In this document: in pieces, positions 39,841 through 49,246 of the stretch
Position numbering within the stretch: position 1 is the first letter of the stretch
How the letters are laid out: each line of letters starts with the position of its first letter
Origin: Campylobacter sp. W0018
GTDB lineage: Bacteria > Campylobacterota > Campylobacteria > Campylobacterales > Campylobacteraceae
DNA: 64,000 nucleotides
Reading direction: 5' to 3'
Assembly (NCBI GenBank): GCA_020135845.1
Contig: JACHTQ010000004.1
Location: 40,459 to 104,458, forward strand
Made by a program: the position numbers and the translations under genes
The notes under the pieces: model-generated
What the model was told of the DNA's origin: nothing
Seen by the model: only the letters and a program-made list of their open reading frames with translations
Databases searched by the model: none

Positions 39841-39843
39841 AAA

Positions 39844-40704
39844 ATGAAAATCGGTATAATAGGTCTTGGAAAAATGGGGCAAAATCATCTCAATGAACTT
39901 GCTAGAAATCCTCATTTTAAAATCAATGCCCTATTTGATCTTTATCAAAATTCAAATTTAAGCCAATTTGATGATATTTTTTTCAATAATTTAGATGAAT
40001 TTATAAAACAAGATAATGATATTATCATTATCGCAACGCCTACAAATTCACACTTAGATATTGCAAAAAAAGTTTTAAACTCCGCAAAAGCACTGCTTAT
40101 AGAAAAACCTTTAGCTTTAAATTTGGCACAAATTGAAGAATTAAAACAAATAGCACAAAATAAAAAAATAGCCGTGGGCTTTTGTGAGCGTTTTAACCCT
40201 GCTGTTTTAGCCTTAAAACAAAATTTAAAAGATGAAAAAATTATCAGCATAGACATACAAAGATTTTCACCCTATCCACAAAGAATTAACGATGTTGGGA
40301 TTTTACATGATCTAGCCGTGCATGATCTTGATTTGATTCGCTTTTTAAGCCAAAAAAATATCACAAAAACCAAGATTATCAAACGTTTTATCCAAGATAA
40401 AAATAGAGAAAGTGAAAGTATCTTAACTTGTGAGCTTGAAGAAATCATAGCTTCTTTACATCAAAGTTGGAATTGCTCTTTAAAACTTAGAAAAATTCAC
40501 CTTATAACAGAAAAGCATTTTTTTGAAGCTAATTTGGCTGATTTTAAATTACTTAAAGATGACAAAGAAATTCAAATAGAAAAAAATTCTCCTTTATTTA
40601 GTGAGCATCAAGCTTTAGCGAATTTAATCAACAATAAAGAACATTTCCTAGCAAACATTGATGATGCCTATGAAGTCCAAAAAATCTTAGAGGAAAAAAA
40701 ATGA
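39844..40704 (+). CDS. Gfo/Idh/MocA-family oxidoreductase
   Basis: The 286-aa protein has an N-terminal Rossmann fold (IGIIGLGKMGQNHLNELARN, about 3-22), then IIIATPTNSHLDIAKKVL and LIEKPLALNL (EKP motif, about 92-94), typical of the family. The C-terminal half has DVGILHDLAVHDLDLIRFL (about 150-168) with the conserved His/Asp. These enzymes oxidise or reduce sugar hydroxyls, often on nucleotide sugars. It follows the aminotransferase by 3 bases and overlaps hemH by 4, so all three are probably one transcript. Confidence 0.88.
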   Translation: MKIGIIGLGKMGQNHLNELARNPHFKINALFDLYQNSNLSQFDDIFFNNLDEFIKQDNDIIIIATPTNSHLDIAKKVLNSAKALLIEKPLALNLAQIEELKQIAQNKKIAVGFCERFNPAVLALKQNLKDEKIISIDIQRFSPYPQRINDVGILHDLAVHDLDLIRFLSQKNITKTKIIKRFIQDKNRESESILTCELEEIIASLHQSWNCSLKLRKIHLITEKHFFEANLADFKLLKDDKEIQIEKNSPLFSEHQALANLINNKEHFLANIDDAYEVQKILEEKK

Positions 40705-41606
40705 AATTAGTTTTATTTTTAAACATGGGCGGAGTCACTCATTTAAAAGATTGTAAAACTTTTTTAAAAAATATGTTTAATGATCCTTATATCTTAGGAA
40801 TTAAAAATAGATTTTTAAGGCGATTTGTAGCTTGGATAATAACCTTATCACGCACTAAAACCATGCAAAAAAATTATATTAAAATGGGCGGAAAATCTCC
40901 TTTAAATGAAACTACACAAAATTTATGTCACAAACTCAATTCCTTACAAAATGAATTTAATTTTGATTTTGTCAATTTATACGTCCCGCCTTATGCTAAT
41001 GAAGTTTTAAAAAAATATTCCTTAAATTCAAAAGATGAAATCATCCTTTATCCGCTCTACCCTCACCACTCTTGCACTACGGTAACTTCTTCACTTGAAG
41101 TTTTGCAAAGAGAAATTAAAAAATTAAACATCACAAGCAAGATTAAAATCATGGATATTTTTTATAAAGATGCAAATTATAATCAAATGATTGTTTCTCA
41201 TATCTTAGATAAAAAAAATCAATTTGATGCTAAAACTCTTATTTTTTCAGCTCATTCTTTGCCAATTTCTCTTATCAAAAAAGGAGATTTATATGAAAAG
41301 CATATTAATGAGCATGTTCAAATTTTAAAAGAAAAACTCAAAAATCATTTTGAAGAAATCATTCTTTCTTATCAATCGAAGCTAGGACCCGTAAAATGGC
41401 TAGAACCTAGCACAAGTGATATTTTGGAAAAACTTAAAAATAAAGCCTTAATTTATCCTATATCTTTTTGTATCGATTGTTCTGAAACCATCTTTGAACT
41501 AGGTATGGAATACAGGCATTTAGCTGCGCAAGATTATGCATTAATTTCTTGTCCAAACGATAGTGATGAATTTATTGACTTTATTTTAAAATCTCTTAAA
41601 AATTAA
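40701..41606 (+). CDS. hemH: Ferrochelatase
   Basis: HemH inserts ferrous iron into protoporphyrin IX (or coproporphyrin). The 301-aa protein starts LVLFLNMGGVTHLKDCKTFLKNMF, the family start, and has LYPLYPHHSCTTVTSSLE (about 113-130), SAHSLPISLIKKGD (about 179-192) with the metal-ligand His, and CIDCSETIFELGMEYR (about 257-272) with the catalytic Glu. It sits after two sugar-type enzymes and overlaps them by 4 bases. It converges on selU with an 11-base overlap. Confidence 0.95.
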   Translation: MKLVLFLNMGGVTHLKDCKTFLKNMFNDPYILGIKNRFLRRFVAWIITLSRTKTMQKNYIKMGGKSPLNETTQNLCHKLNSLQNEFNFDFVNLYVPPYANEVLKKYSLNSKDEIILYPLYPHHSCTTVTSSLEVLQREIKKLNITSKIKIMDIFYKDANYNQMIVSHILDKKNQFDAKTLIFSAHSLPISLIKKGDLYEKHINEHVQILKEKLKNHFEEIILSYQSKLGPVKWLEPSTSDILEKLKNKALIYPISFCIDCSETIFELGMEYRHLAAQDYALISCPNDSDEFIDFILKSLKN

Positions 41607-42612
41607 ACTTATGTTTAGTTTTTAATAAATTTAAAAGCTCTTCTTTAGCCTTTGAAATATCATCAGTATTCAGTTTAAAATCTATTTTTTCTGGCTGTTT
41701 ATAAGTTTTATCATAATATTCTAAAAGCATTGTGATAAGTTTATTCCATTCTTTTTTTTCGTAATTTTGCAATAAATCTTGCTTGAAATTGACACTGATA
41801 TAAGGAGTGATTTTTGCAACACATTCTTTAAATTTTAAAGGAGTCATTTTATTTTTATAAAATTTTTCAATTCTTTTAATGCGATTTTCCAAAGAACAAA
41901 AACAATAAATTTTAAAAGCATTTTGCATACTCTCATAAAGCTTTAAAGGTAAAATTATTTCTCCGATTTTACGACTTTCACTTTCAATAAAAGCAAAATC
42001 ATTAATCTTACTAAGATTATTAAAAAGCAAAGATTCAAAAGCTTTTTGAGTGGGTTGGTCGCCCAAAATATTTCCAAAAGAGGATCCTAAATGATTTGCC
42101 ATTTTTTCCAAATGAATGGCATGGGGTAAAGATTCTAAAAGCTCACTTTTCCCACATCCAGTGTTTCCACAAAGCGAAAATAATTTTAAATTTAAAGATT
42201 GATCAAAAAAATTCAGTAAAAAAGTCCTATAAGCTTTAAAACCTCCTTTTAAACGCACTACTCTATAGCCTAATTCACTTAAAATAACCGCTATAGATTT
42301 AGAACGCAACCCACCTCTAGCGCAATAAATTCCAACCTTAGATCCTATACGAAATTCTTGAGTGATTACAGGAATATGACAAGCCATATTAGCACAAATA
42401 TAGCTTGCGCCCTCCGCTTTAGCTAGAGCCTGATTTTGTTTATAAAGTATCCCTATTTTTTTATGTTCATCATCGTTTAAAGCATAAAAATTTAAAGCTC
42501 CTTGAAGGTGTGAATGGGTAAACTCTTTTGGACTTCTTGCATCGATTAAAAGATTAAATTTTTCTTGATTAAAATTTTCAAATTCTAATTCACTTAACAT
42601 TGTTAAAAGCAT
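41596..42612 (-). CDS. selU: tRNA 2-selenouridine synthase
   Basis: SelU (MnmH) replaces sulfur by selenium in the wobble 2-thiouridine of some tRNAs, through a geranylated intermediate. The protein (338 aa from 42612, or 334 from an ATG at 42600) has an N-terminal rhodanese domain with LIDARSPKEF and the catalytic cysteine in IYCARGGLRSKS (C97 from the first start). A P-loop domain follows (GNTGCGKSELL, about 148-158). It implies selenophosphate is made. The gene overlaps the HIT gene by 23 bases if the first start is used. Confidence 0.93.
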   Translation of the reverse strand: MLLTMLSELEFENFNQEKFNLLIDARSPKEFTHSHLQGALNFYALNDDEHKKIGILYKQNQALAKAEGASYICANMACHIPVITQEFRIGSKVGIYCARGGLRSKSIAVILSELGYRVVRLKGGFKAYRTFLLNFFDQSLNLKLFSLCGNTGCGKSELLESLPHAIHLEKMANHLGSSFGNILGDQPTQKAFESLLFNNLSKINDFAFIESESRKIGEIILPLKLYESMQNAFKIYCFCSLENRIKRIEKFYKNKMTPLKFKECVAKITPYISVNFKQDLLQNYEKKEWNKLITMLLEYYDKTYKQPEKIDFKLNTDDISKAKEELLNLLKTKHKFNF

Positions 42613-43075
42613 TAACTAATTTATAATACACATCTTTTAAATCTGTACCACAAACCCTAGTTTCTCCTATAGTTGTAATAAAATTAGTATCTCCAAACCA
42701 ACGAGGTACCAAATGATAATGACAATGCATCGCAATGCCAGCTCCTGCATCTTTACTTAAATTCATCCCGATATTAACACCACTTGCGTGAAGTTCGTTT
42801 TTTAAAATCTTAACGCCTTCTCTTACCCAATAACTCATTTCTTGCCAAATCATCTCATCCAAATTTTCTATATGCTCTTCATGTAAATAAGGTATGATCA
42901 TAAAATGTCCCGCAGAATAAGGATAGCGATTCATCACAGCAAAACAATGTTTGGCTCTAAAAATAACGCCTAATTTTTCATCATCATCTATTTTATTAGC
43001 ACAATCGCAAAAAGGACATTTGCTCTTTTCTTTCTCAAAATATTCACTTCTCCAAGGCGCGTATAAGTATTGCAT
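42590..43075 (-). CDS. HIT-family nucleotide hydrolase or AP4A phosphorylase-like
   Basis: HIT proteins hydrolyse or transfer nucleotides from dinucleoside polyphosphates. The 161-aa protein has a zinc-like CPFC motif at about 20-23, FAVMNRYPYSAGHFMIIPYLH (about 45-65) and the histidine triad HCHYHLVPRW (about 118-127), where the central His is catalytic. The N-terminal YLYAPWR matches the Campylobacter and other bacterial AP4A-type subgroup. It lies 9 bases downstream of the TrpC-like gene. Confidence 0.9.
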   Translation of the reverse strand: MQYLYAPWRSEYFEKEKSKCPFCDCANKIDDDEKLGVIFRAKHCFAVMNRYPYSAGHFMIIPYLHEEHIENLDEMIWQEMSYWVREGVKILKNELHASGVNIGMNLSKDAGAGIAMHCHYHLVPRWFGDTNFITTIGETRVCGTDLKDVYYKLVNAFNNVK

Positions 43076-43084
43076 TGAATTTCC

Positions 43085-43798
43085 TTAATGATTTATTATA
43101 TTACTTATTAAAAAAGCATCTATGCCTAATTTTTGCAAGTATTGTAAATTTTCTTCATCATTTACACTAGCAATAATAACTTTAGAATTTGGAATTTGAC
43201 CTATGAGTTTTTCACATAATTGCACGTAGTTTGAAAAATTTTCATCTTTATTACAAATACTTACAAGATCAGCTCCAGCTAAAATCGCCTTGCTTAAATC
43301 TTCTTTATCGCAAATTTCAACCAAAGCTTCAAGTCCTAAATGTCTTGCAAATTCAAGCAATTTTTTAAGCTCTTTAGTGCTTAGCATTTTAGCAATCAAT
43401 AAAATAAAATCTCCACCATAAACTAAGGTTTCTAAAATTTGATACTCATCAATAATAAAATCTTCTCTTAATAAAGGAATTTGAGTATAGCGGCGTATCA
43501 TGCTTAAATTTTCAAGCACGCCGTTAAAATACGGCCAAGTAGATATAGAAAGAGCAACCGCTCCTTTTTTTTCACTCTCTAAGGCCAAGGATAAATTTTG
43601 ATTTAAATCTTCTTTCATTTGAGGGATCAATTTTATCTCTTGATCTATTCTTTTTAAAGCCTTATACACATCTTTAGGAAAAAAAGGATTTGAGGCTAAA
43701 GATCGACCCAGCATGTCATAAGGTAAAATCTTTTTTCTTTCCTCAAGTTCTTTTTGAATTTTTTTATAAATTTCATCTCGTTTTATAACTTTAAACAT
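43085..43798 (-). CDS. trpC: Degenerate indole-3-glycerol-phosphate synthase-like protein
   Basis: The fold of TrpC is clear from [19 protein letters not shown] (about 26-44), the [22 protein letters not shown] run (102-123) and [12 protein letters not shown]. Yet most catalytic residues are changed. The Glu of the ExKxxSPS loop is Q60 and SPS is lost (K62 remains). The general-acid Lys of LLRKDF is E112. The Asn of GINNR is C182. The ESG loop is ASVN (210-213). Only E161 of the core set stays. At 237 aa it is about 20 shorter than usual. The frame is open, so this is a pseudoenzyme or an early pseudogene. It overlaps the TPR gene upstream by 16 bases. Confidence 0.82.
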   Translation of the reverse strand: MFKVIKRDEIYKKIQKELEERKKILPYDMLGRSLASNPFFPKDVYKALKRIDQEIKLIPQMKEDLNQNLSLALESEKKGAVALSISTWPYFNGVLENLSMIRRYTQIPLLREDFIIDEYQILETLVYGGDFILLIAKMLSTKELKKLLEFARHLGLEALVEICDKEDLSKAILAGADLVSICNKDENFSNYVQLCEKLIGQIPNSKVIIASVNDEENLQYLQKLGIDAFLISNIINH

Positions 43799-45060
43799 TT
43801 TTTTATTGCCTTTATATGAGCTTTACTTTCTTTGGAATTTGAAAACTCTTTATCTTTAAAAGTTTTTTTCAAAATTTCCCAAGCCTTATGACAATCTCCA
43901 AGCTTATAATATCCCCAAGCCAAAGAATCCAAATAATACAAATTCTGCGGATCTTTTTTCAAAGCAAGTTCTACAAATTTAATCCCTTTTTTAACATCTA
44001 AATCATAATCAATCAGTAAATATCCATAATAATTTAAATACAAATCATTAGTATTTTCATCAATCGCTTTTTCAAATTTTTCCTTGACAGCTTGTATGAT
44101 TTTGGGTGTAATTTTTTTCTTTAAACTCGCATCTTCAAATTCAAAAATTGCCGCACGTAAAAGGTATTCTTTATTGTGAGTGCGTTGATAAACTTGCATA
44201 CTTAAATCTTTAGCTTGATTATAATATTTTAACTTTTGATATAAATATAATTTAATATCATCGTCTAAATTGTATTCTAAGGCGATATTTAAAGCTTGTT
44301 TGACTTGATTTTCAGAATTAAGTAGCTCAACTGCGGATAAAATAAAATTCTTGCTTTTAGTGATTTCATAAAGCTGAATATAAACCTCTACTAAGGCTTT
44401 ATAGTCTTTTTCATCATTATAAATTTTTGCAAGCAAAATACAAGTTTTTAAAGTACAACCATTTGTTTTTCTAGAATTTTCTAGCAATTCTTTAATACTA
44501 GCTGTATTATTTAAAATCGCATAAACACTTACAAGTTTTAATAAAATTTCCTCATTTGAAGCATAATTATAAGCTAAACGATAGTATTTTGCAGCATTTT
44601 TAAGATCATTTTGCTTCACCAAAATATCACCATATAATTCTAAATTTCTTGGATCATTATTTTCCTTTTTTAAAAGCTCTTGCACTAATTTTTTAGCATT
44701 TTTAAGGTCATGAGAGTTAAGATCATAAAGGGCACTAAGACGCTTAAGATTATCATTTTGATTTAAATAAGGCTTTGCCATTTTGTTGATTTCTTTTTTT
44801 TGATCAAGATCATTGACTAAAGTAATTAAAAATGCATTTTCTAAAAAATGAGTATTATTATAATCCTTAAAAAGCTTTAAAAACTCATCTCTAGCTTCTT
44901 TATTTTGGTGAAAATATTCATAATTATAAGCTTTCATCACCCTTAAATCAAATTCATTACTTTTAAATTTTTTATAATCAGGATAAGTAACGACAATTTT
45001 AGAACCAGCACAAGCACTCAATAAAATAACGATTAAGATAAATAAGTAATTCCTATACAT
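43783..45060 (-). CDS. TPR-repeat outer-membrane-type lipoprotein
   Basis: The 425-aa protein begins with a lipoprotein signal: [13 protein letters not shown] and the lipobox LSAC, so Cys17 would be lipidated. The mature part is a series of helical tetratricopeptide-like repeats (for example [20 protein letters not shown] and [20 protein letters not shown], about 135-155 and 375-400). Such proteins are scaffolds in the periplasm. The partner is unknown. It lies between the YkgJ-like and TrpC-like genes, overlapping both. Confidence 0.88.
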   Translation of the reverse strand: MYRNYLFILIVILLSACAGSKIVVTYPDYKKFKSNEFDLRVMKAYNYEYFHQNKEARDEFLKLFKDYNNTHFLENAFLITLVNDLDQKKEINKMAKPYLNQNDNLKRLSALYDLNSHDLKNAKKLVQELLKKENNDPRNLELYGDILVKQNDLKNAAKYYRLAYNYASNEEILLKLVSVYAILNNTASIKELLENSRKTNGCTLKTCILLAKIYNDEKDYKALVEVYIQLYEITKSKNFILSAVELLNSENQVKQALNIALEYNLDDDIKLYLYQKLKYYNQAKDLSMQVYQRTHNKEYLLRAAIFEFEDASLKKKITPKIIQAVKEKFEKAIDENTNDLYLNYYGYLLIDYDLDVKKGIKFVELALKKDPQNLYYLDSLAWGYYKLGDCHKAWEILKKTFKDKEFSNSKESKAHIKAIKKCLKL

Positions 45061-45407
45061 TCTTTTTTTAATTCCTCTTGATGTGTTTTAAAATATTCCC
45101 AAAAAGGAAAGGTGCGACATTGCATTGGACGATAATCATAAATTGAACAATTTCTATTTATAGGATCAAAAAAGATACACGCATATCCACCTTCAAATTC
45201 AACCTCTTTAAAGCTCATTTTAAAACCCACTTTTCTAAGATATTTTAAAATAAATTCTTCTTCACTTAAGCCCAAATATTCTCTTAAATTTTTAAGCTCT
45301 TCTTTACTTGCAAAAATATTACCACTGTCCCCAATGCAGCATTTTCCACCACATTTTTGACACGCATTTTCATCAAAACAATAAGAAAAATCTTTTTTAA
45401 AAATCAT
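45033..45407 (-). CDS. YkgJ-type CxxCxxxCC iron/zinc-cluster protein
   Basis: The 124-aa protein has the family signature at its start, CQKCGGKCC (C17, C20, C24, C25), and later IFDPI-like FFDPINRNCSIYDYRPMQCRTFPFWEY with two more cysteines. The family is thought to bind a metal, but its role is not settled. It overlaps the methyltransferase gene upstream by 11 bases and the lipoprotein gene downstream by 28. Confidence 0.88.
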   Translation of the reverse strand: MIFKKDFSYCFDENACQKCGGKCCIGDSGNIFASKEELKNLREYLGLSEEEFILKYLRKVGFKMSFKEVEFEGGYACIFFDPINRNCSIYDYRPMQCRTFPFWEYFKTHQEELKKECIGITYLS

Positions 45408-46101
45408 AACTTTCCAATATAAACCTAGAGTGAATTTTTTGCATTTTTTGACTCAAATTTCCATTTTCATAGACCAAAAATGGAGGCAATATCTCACAAA
45501 AAGATTTTACGCTTTTTCTAGCCTCAATCAAAACAAGTCTAGCTTTTTCATTTTTATCACTATGCACAAAGCAAATTTTAGTCATTTTTAGCTTTTTCTT
45601 TTCTAAAGCCACACAAATTTTATCAAACGCTAAAACCTCATAACAAAAATACAAAACACCTCTTGGTTTAAGCATAGAATTTGCCTTAGAAATAAATTCA
45701 TCCAAAGGCAAATAGGATTGAAATTTACTGATATTTTTATGCAAATTTTGACTCTTATGAGTTTCTTGTCTATAAAAAGGTGGATTAGATATGATAAAAT
45801 CAAATTTTTTTGGGGTATTAAATTTTAAAAAATCATCGCAAAAAACCTCAGCTTCTACGTGATTGGATTTTAAGTTTTGTTTGATCAGTTGTATGTTTTT
45901 TTCTTGAATATCGATCATTGATAGCTTGATTTTTTCATTAAATTTTTTAATCAAAATACCTAAAATTCCACATCCAGATCCAACATCCAATAATTCATTT
46001 TTTATCCCACAATCTAAAATAAAATCAGCCAAAATTAAAGAATCACTATTATAACGATAGCCATCTTTTAATTGTGCCAATAAAATACTTTCTTGTTGCA
46101 T
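45397..46101 (-). CDS. TrmN6-type SAM-dependent methyltransferase
   Basis: The 234-aa protein has a class I SAM-binding motif LLDVGSGCGILGILI (about 37-51) and the catalytic NPPF/Y motif SNPPFYR (about 108-114), which marks N-methyltransferases of adenine or cytosine. The close match to the YfiC/TrmN6 group (tRNA-Val m6A37) is by layout: the start ESILLAQLKDGYRYNSDSLILADF is typical. RNA substrate is thus likely but not certain. Confidence 0.88.
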   Translation of the reverse strand: MQQESILLAQLKDGYRYNSDSLILADFILDCGIKNELLDVGSGCGILGILIKKFNEKIKLSMIDIQEKNIQLIKQNLKSNHVEAEVFCDDFLKFNTPKKFDFIISNPPFYRQETHKSQNLHKNISKFQSYLPLDEFISKANSMLKPRGVLYFCYEVLAFDKICVALEKKKLKMTKICFVHSDKNEKARLVLIEARKSVKSFCEILPPFLVYENGNLSQKMQKIHSRFILESYDF

Positions 46102-46102
46102 T

Positions 46103-46246
46103 TTAACGAGTAGGAAATTTAATACGTTTTGTAGGATTTTCTAGACTTGTATTTTGCTCTTTTTTAATATTGTTTTTAGCAAAATCTAAAAAATTTTCCG
46201 CTAGAAGATTTAAATTTAAAAAGAAAATAAGAAACAATAATCTCAT
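46103..46246 (-). CDS. Small exported peptide, 47 aa
   Basis: The product starts MRLLFLIFFLNLNLLAENF, a short signal peptide with probable cleavage after LLA (residue 16), leaving a basic peptide of about 30 residues ending in RIKFPTR. The ATG at 46246 is chosen because AAGG lies 7 bases upstream. A longer frame from 46285 lacks a ribosome site. The gene sits one base from the methyltransferase start. Function unknown. Confidence 0.6.
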   Translation of the reverse strand: MRLLFLIFFLNLNLLAENFLDFAKNNIKKEQNTSLENPTKRIKFPTR

Positions 46247-46339
46247 TAACAAACCTTGAAATTTTATTTCCTTAAAATAATACACTAGAAATTTAAAATT
46301 TATGCTAAAAATTTAAAGAAAGATTTATAATAAAGAAAA

Positions 46340-46415
46340 TGGTGGTTAGAGGCAGAATCGAACTGCCGACACGCAGATTTTCAGTCTGCTGCTCTACCGA
46401 CTGAGCTATCCAACC
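46340..46415 (-). tRNA. tRNA-Phe (GAA)
   Basis: The minus strand folds as a 76-base cloverleaf: acceptor GGTTGGA pairs with TCTAACC, then A73 and an encoded CCA. The D loop has AGCTCAGTCGGTAGAGC. The anticodon loop CTGAAAA has GAA, for Phe. The T arm has GGCAGTTCGATTCTGCC. A run of T follows the CCA. The flanks 46247-46339 and 46416-46571 hold no other gene. Confidence 0.97.
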
Positions 46416-46532
46416 AAAAAATGTTTTCCTTTTTTAAAGCTGAAGTTTTAAAAAATGTAATTTTATCTTTTTTTTCTTTAATCTAAGTTTAAACATAAGG
46501 TTAAAAATTTATTTGCCTTAAAGTTTTTATCG

Positions 46533-46540
46533 GATAGAAT
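46533..46540 (+). promoter_or_regulatory. Possible -10 box for ktrB-ktrA
   Basis: GATAGAAT (TAGAAT at 46535-46540) lies about 32 bases before the TTG start of ktrB, downstream of a T-rich stretch. No -35 is seen. Support is by position only. Confidence 0.35.
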
Positions 46541-46571
46541 TCTTGCTTTAAAAATTTATGATGAGGGTTTT

Positions 46572-47915
46572 TTGAAACAATTTGGACTAGATAGGCGAAC
46601 TTTTAAAATTTTATTAGTTGGTTACATCATTATTGCTTTAATCGGAGCTGCCTTTTTGTATTCAAACTGGGCTCATACAACTCCTATTAGCTTTCTCGAT
46701 GCTTTTTTTACAAGCACTTCAGCAATCAGTATGACAGGATTAGTTGTAAAAAATACTGCGACAGATTTTACGTTTTTGGGACAAATTATTATCTTAATAC
46801 TCATCCAAATTGGCGGTTTAGGATATATGAGTATAGGTTTTTTTGTATATTTACTCATAAGAAAAAAAGTGGGATTTAGTGGTAGAAATTTACTAAAAGA
46901 ATCCCTATTTTATCCAAGCATGGATGGACTTTTTAAATTTTTTAAAAAAGTTTTACTTTTTATTTTTATTATAGAATTAGCAGGTGCTTTACTTTTAACC
47001 ATGCGATTTGCCCTTGATATGAATTTTAAAAAAGCTCTTTGGTTTGGGATATTTCACTCCATTAGTGCATTTAATAATGCTGGCTTTAGCGTTTTTGAGC
47101 ATGGAATTTCCACCTATAAAAATGATATTGCAATTAATTTCATTATTACGAGCCTGATTATTATTGGAGGTCTTGGATATTTTGTTTTAGTGGAGCTTTA
47201 TTTTTTTCAAAAAAAACGTTTACCTAGTCTTAGTTTGCATACAAAAGTCGTTGTTTTATCAACTATTATTTTAATTATCTCCTCAACTTTAATCATCTTT
47301 GCCCTAGAATATTCTAATCCCAAAACAATGGGGCATTTTTCTTTATTTGATAAAATCTTAAGTTCATATTTTACCGCGATCAATTACCGCACGGCAGGTT
47401 TTAACACTTTAAATATCAATCATTTAAACGATGCGAGTTTATTTTTTGGTGCTTTATTTATGGTTATAGGTGGAGCACCTGGAGGTACGGCTGGAGGGAT
47501 GAAAATCACTACAGTGATTACACTTTTACTCTATGCATATTGGAGCATTAGAGATGGAAGGGTAAGGATCTTTGGATATGAAATTTCACAAGAAACCATA
47601 TCAAGAGCTTTTGTTATAGCAATAGGATCAGCAGTTTATATCACAGTCACTGTTATTTTACTTTCTTTATTGGAATCTCATTTCAATTTTCTTCCTTTAT
47701 TATTTGAAACCTCTTCAGCGTTTGCAACCGTTGGAATTTCAGTTGGCAACGGAGGAACACTTTCTCTTTGTGCCTTGTTTTCCAATCCAAGCAAAATTAT
47801 TATCATTATTATGATGCTTAGCGGAAGGATTGGGGTTTTTGCATTTTTACTCTCTGTTTTTAAACAAGATAAGGCAATACATATTAGATTTCCTGAAGGA
47901 AAAATTAATCTATAA
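46572..47915 (+). CDS. ktrB: Potassium uptake channel subunit KtrB (TrkH family)
   Basis: KtrB is the ion-conducting membrane subunit of the Ktr potassium transporter. The 447-aa protein has four M1-P-M2 repeats. Selectivity-loop segments are visible as SMTGLVVKN, FNNAGFSVF, YRTAGFNTL and FATVGISVG, each with the conserved Gly. The first codon is TTG at 46572, four bases after GAGGG; no ATG is better placed. ktrA follows after 9 bases. Confidence 0.95.
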   Translation: MKQFGLDRRTFKILLVGYIIIALIGAAFLYSNWAHTTPISFLDAFFTSTSAISMTGLVVKNTATDFTFLGQIIILILIQIGGLGYMSIGFFVYLLIRKKVGFSGRNLLKESLFYPSMDGLFKFFKKVLLFIFIIELAGALLLTMRFALDMNFKKALWFGIFHSISAFNNAGFSVFEHGISTYKNDIAINFIITSLIIIGGLGYFVLVELYFFQKKRLPSLSLHTKVVVLSTIILIISSTLIIFALEYSNPKTMGHFSLFDKILSSYFTAINYRTAGFNTLNINHLNDASLFFGALFMVIGGAPGGTAGGMKITTVITLLLYAYWSIRDGRVRIFGYEISQETISRAFVIAIGSAVYITVTVILLSLLESHFNFLPLLFETSSAFATVGISVGNGGTLSLCALFSNPSKIIIIIMMLSGRIGVFAFLLSVFKQDKAIHIRFPEGKINL

Positions 47916-47924
47916 AGGCAAATT

Positions 47925-48575
47925 ATGAAAAATAATAGTTATGGAATTATCGGTCTTGGAAAATTTGGATCAGTTGTAGCAGAAGAATTGATCTCTGCAG
48001 GAAACACCGTAATCGTTGCTGATAAAGACAAAGAAGCTTTAAAAAATATACCCAATCCTGCAAGTTATGCTTATATACTTGATTCTACTAATGTAACAGC
48101 TTTAAAAGAAGCAGGATTTCACGATGTTGAAGTGGTTATTGTAAGTATTGGAGATAATGTCGAAAAATCCATTCTTACTTTAATGGCTCTTAAAGATATA
48201 GGGGTTAATAATATCATCGCAAAAGCCACTTCAAATATCCATGGACAAATTTTATCCAAACTTGGAGCCACAAAAGTTATTTATCCCGAAAAAGAAAGCG
48301 CGAAAAGATTGGTGAAAGAATTTCTTGTTAGAGAGGCTGAATTTGAAGTATTTGATTTATCAGCAAATACCATTCGGGCTATTAAAATCAATGTGGATGA
48401 AAAATTAGCCGGAAATTCACTCAAACACATCGCACAAAATATGAGAGTGATCGCTTATAAAAAATTAAACAACGATTGGGAAATATTACCTGATTTTGAA
48501 ACAACCATAGCTTATAGTGGGGATGTGATTATACTATTAGGAACGGTTAAGGAATTAAGAAATTTTGAGTATTAA
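47925..48575 (+). CDS. ktrA: Potassium uptake regulatory subunit KtrA
   Basis: KtrA forms a cytoplasmic ring that gates KtrB upon nucleotide binding. The 216-aa protein has an RCK-N Rossmann motif GIIGLGKFGSVVAEELISAG (about 8-27), then a conserved DST (about 50-52) and an RCK-C domain from about 140. It pairs with ktrB and its tail overlaps the convergent mqnA by 4 bases. Confidence 0.95.
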   Translation: MKNNSYGIIGLGKFGSVVAEELISAGNTVIVADKDKEALKNIPNPASYAYILDSTNVTALKEAGFHDVEVVIVSIGDNVEKSILTLMALKDIGVNNIIAKATSNIHGQILSKLGATKVIYPEKESAKRLVKEFLVREAEFEVFDLSANTIRAIKINVDEKLAGNSLKHIAQNMRVIAYKKLNNDWEILPDFETTIAYSGDVIILLGTVKELRNFEY

Positions 48576-49246
48576 ATTTCTTTTTTAAATTTAACCGCAT
48601 CAACAAAACGTTTTAAAGCCCTTTTTTCCTTATGGGTTATATTATAATAAATAATCTCGCTTAAATAATATCTAATATCTTTAGCTGATATTTCCTTTTT
48701 TTTGGCATATTTTTGAAGTATGTATTGTGGAATTTTGATTTTTTCTCTAGCAAATTTATTTAAAATTTTAGAAAAATAAATCTTTTTTTGCATGCATGAA
48801 AAACGGGCAAATACAAAAGGTAAATTAGTTTTTTTATACCATAAATCACACAAATCTATATAAGCATTAGGATCTTTTATATAAAGCTTTAAAGCCTTAT
48901 CACCTATGATAACCTTACCTTTTAGGCTTAAAACTTGAGAAAGCGCATTTGATGTAGCCGAGCTAGGATCTTTAGCCTTGGATGAATTTTTTTCAACCAA
49001 AACGCTTAAAACTTTTTTATTAGCGCAAATTCCAACATCTAAATTTTTATATTTTTTTCTAACACTTTCAATGCTTGAAGTCATAGCACCATCAACCCTG
49101 CGATAAAATAACTCCTTATTAAAATGACTAGGCTCACCTTTTTTATAAAAAAGCGTTGCTTTAAAGCCATTAGGCAAAGGATATTTTTTAAGATAAACAC
49201 TTAAAGGCAATAAATTAATATAATCAAATTTACCAAAAACCATCAC
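48572..49246 (-). CDS. mqnA: Chorismate dehydratase-like protein MqnA
   Basis: MqnA removes water from chorismate to start the futalosine route to menaquinone. The 224-aa protein has a periplasmic-binding-type fold with GKFDYINLLPLSVYLKK (about 5-21) and VDGAMTSSIESVRKKY (about 51-66), typical of MqnA; it lacks a signal peptide. At 224 aa it is shorter than many MqnA proteins (about 270), as in other Campylobacter. The UbiD-family enzyme of this window could act later in the same route. It follows upp and abuts it by one base. Confidence 0.75.
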   Translation of the reverse strand: MMVFGKFDYINLLPLSVYLKKYPLPNGFKATLFYKKGEPSHFNKELFYRRVDGAMTSSIESVRKKYKNLDVGICANKKVLSVLVEKNSSKAKDPSSATSNALSQVLSLKGKVIIGDKALKLYIKDPNAYIDLCDLWYKKTNLPFVFARFSCMQKKIYFSKILNKFAREKIKIPQYILQKYAKKKEISAKDIRYYLSEIIYYNITHKEKRALKRFVDAVKFKKEI

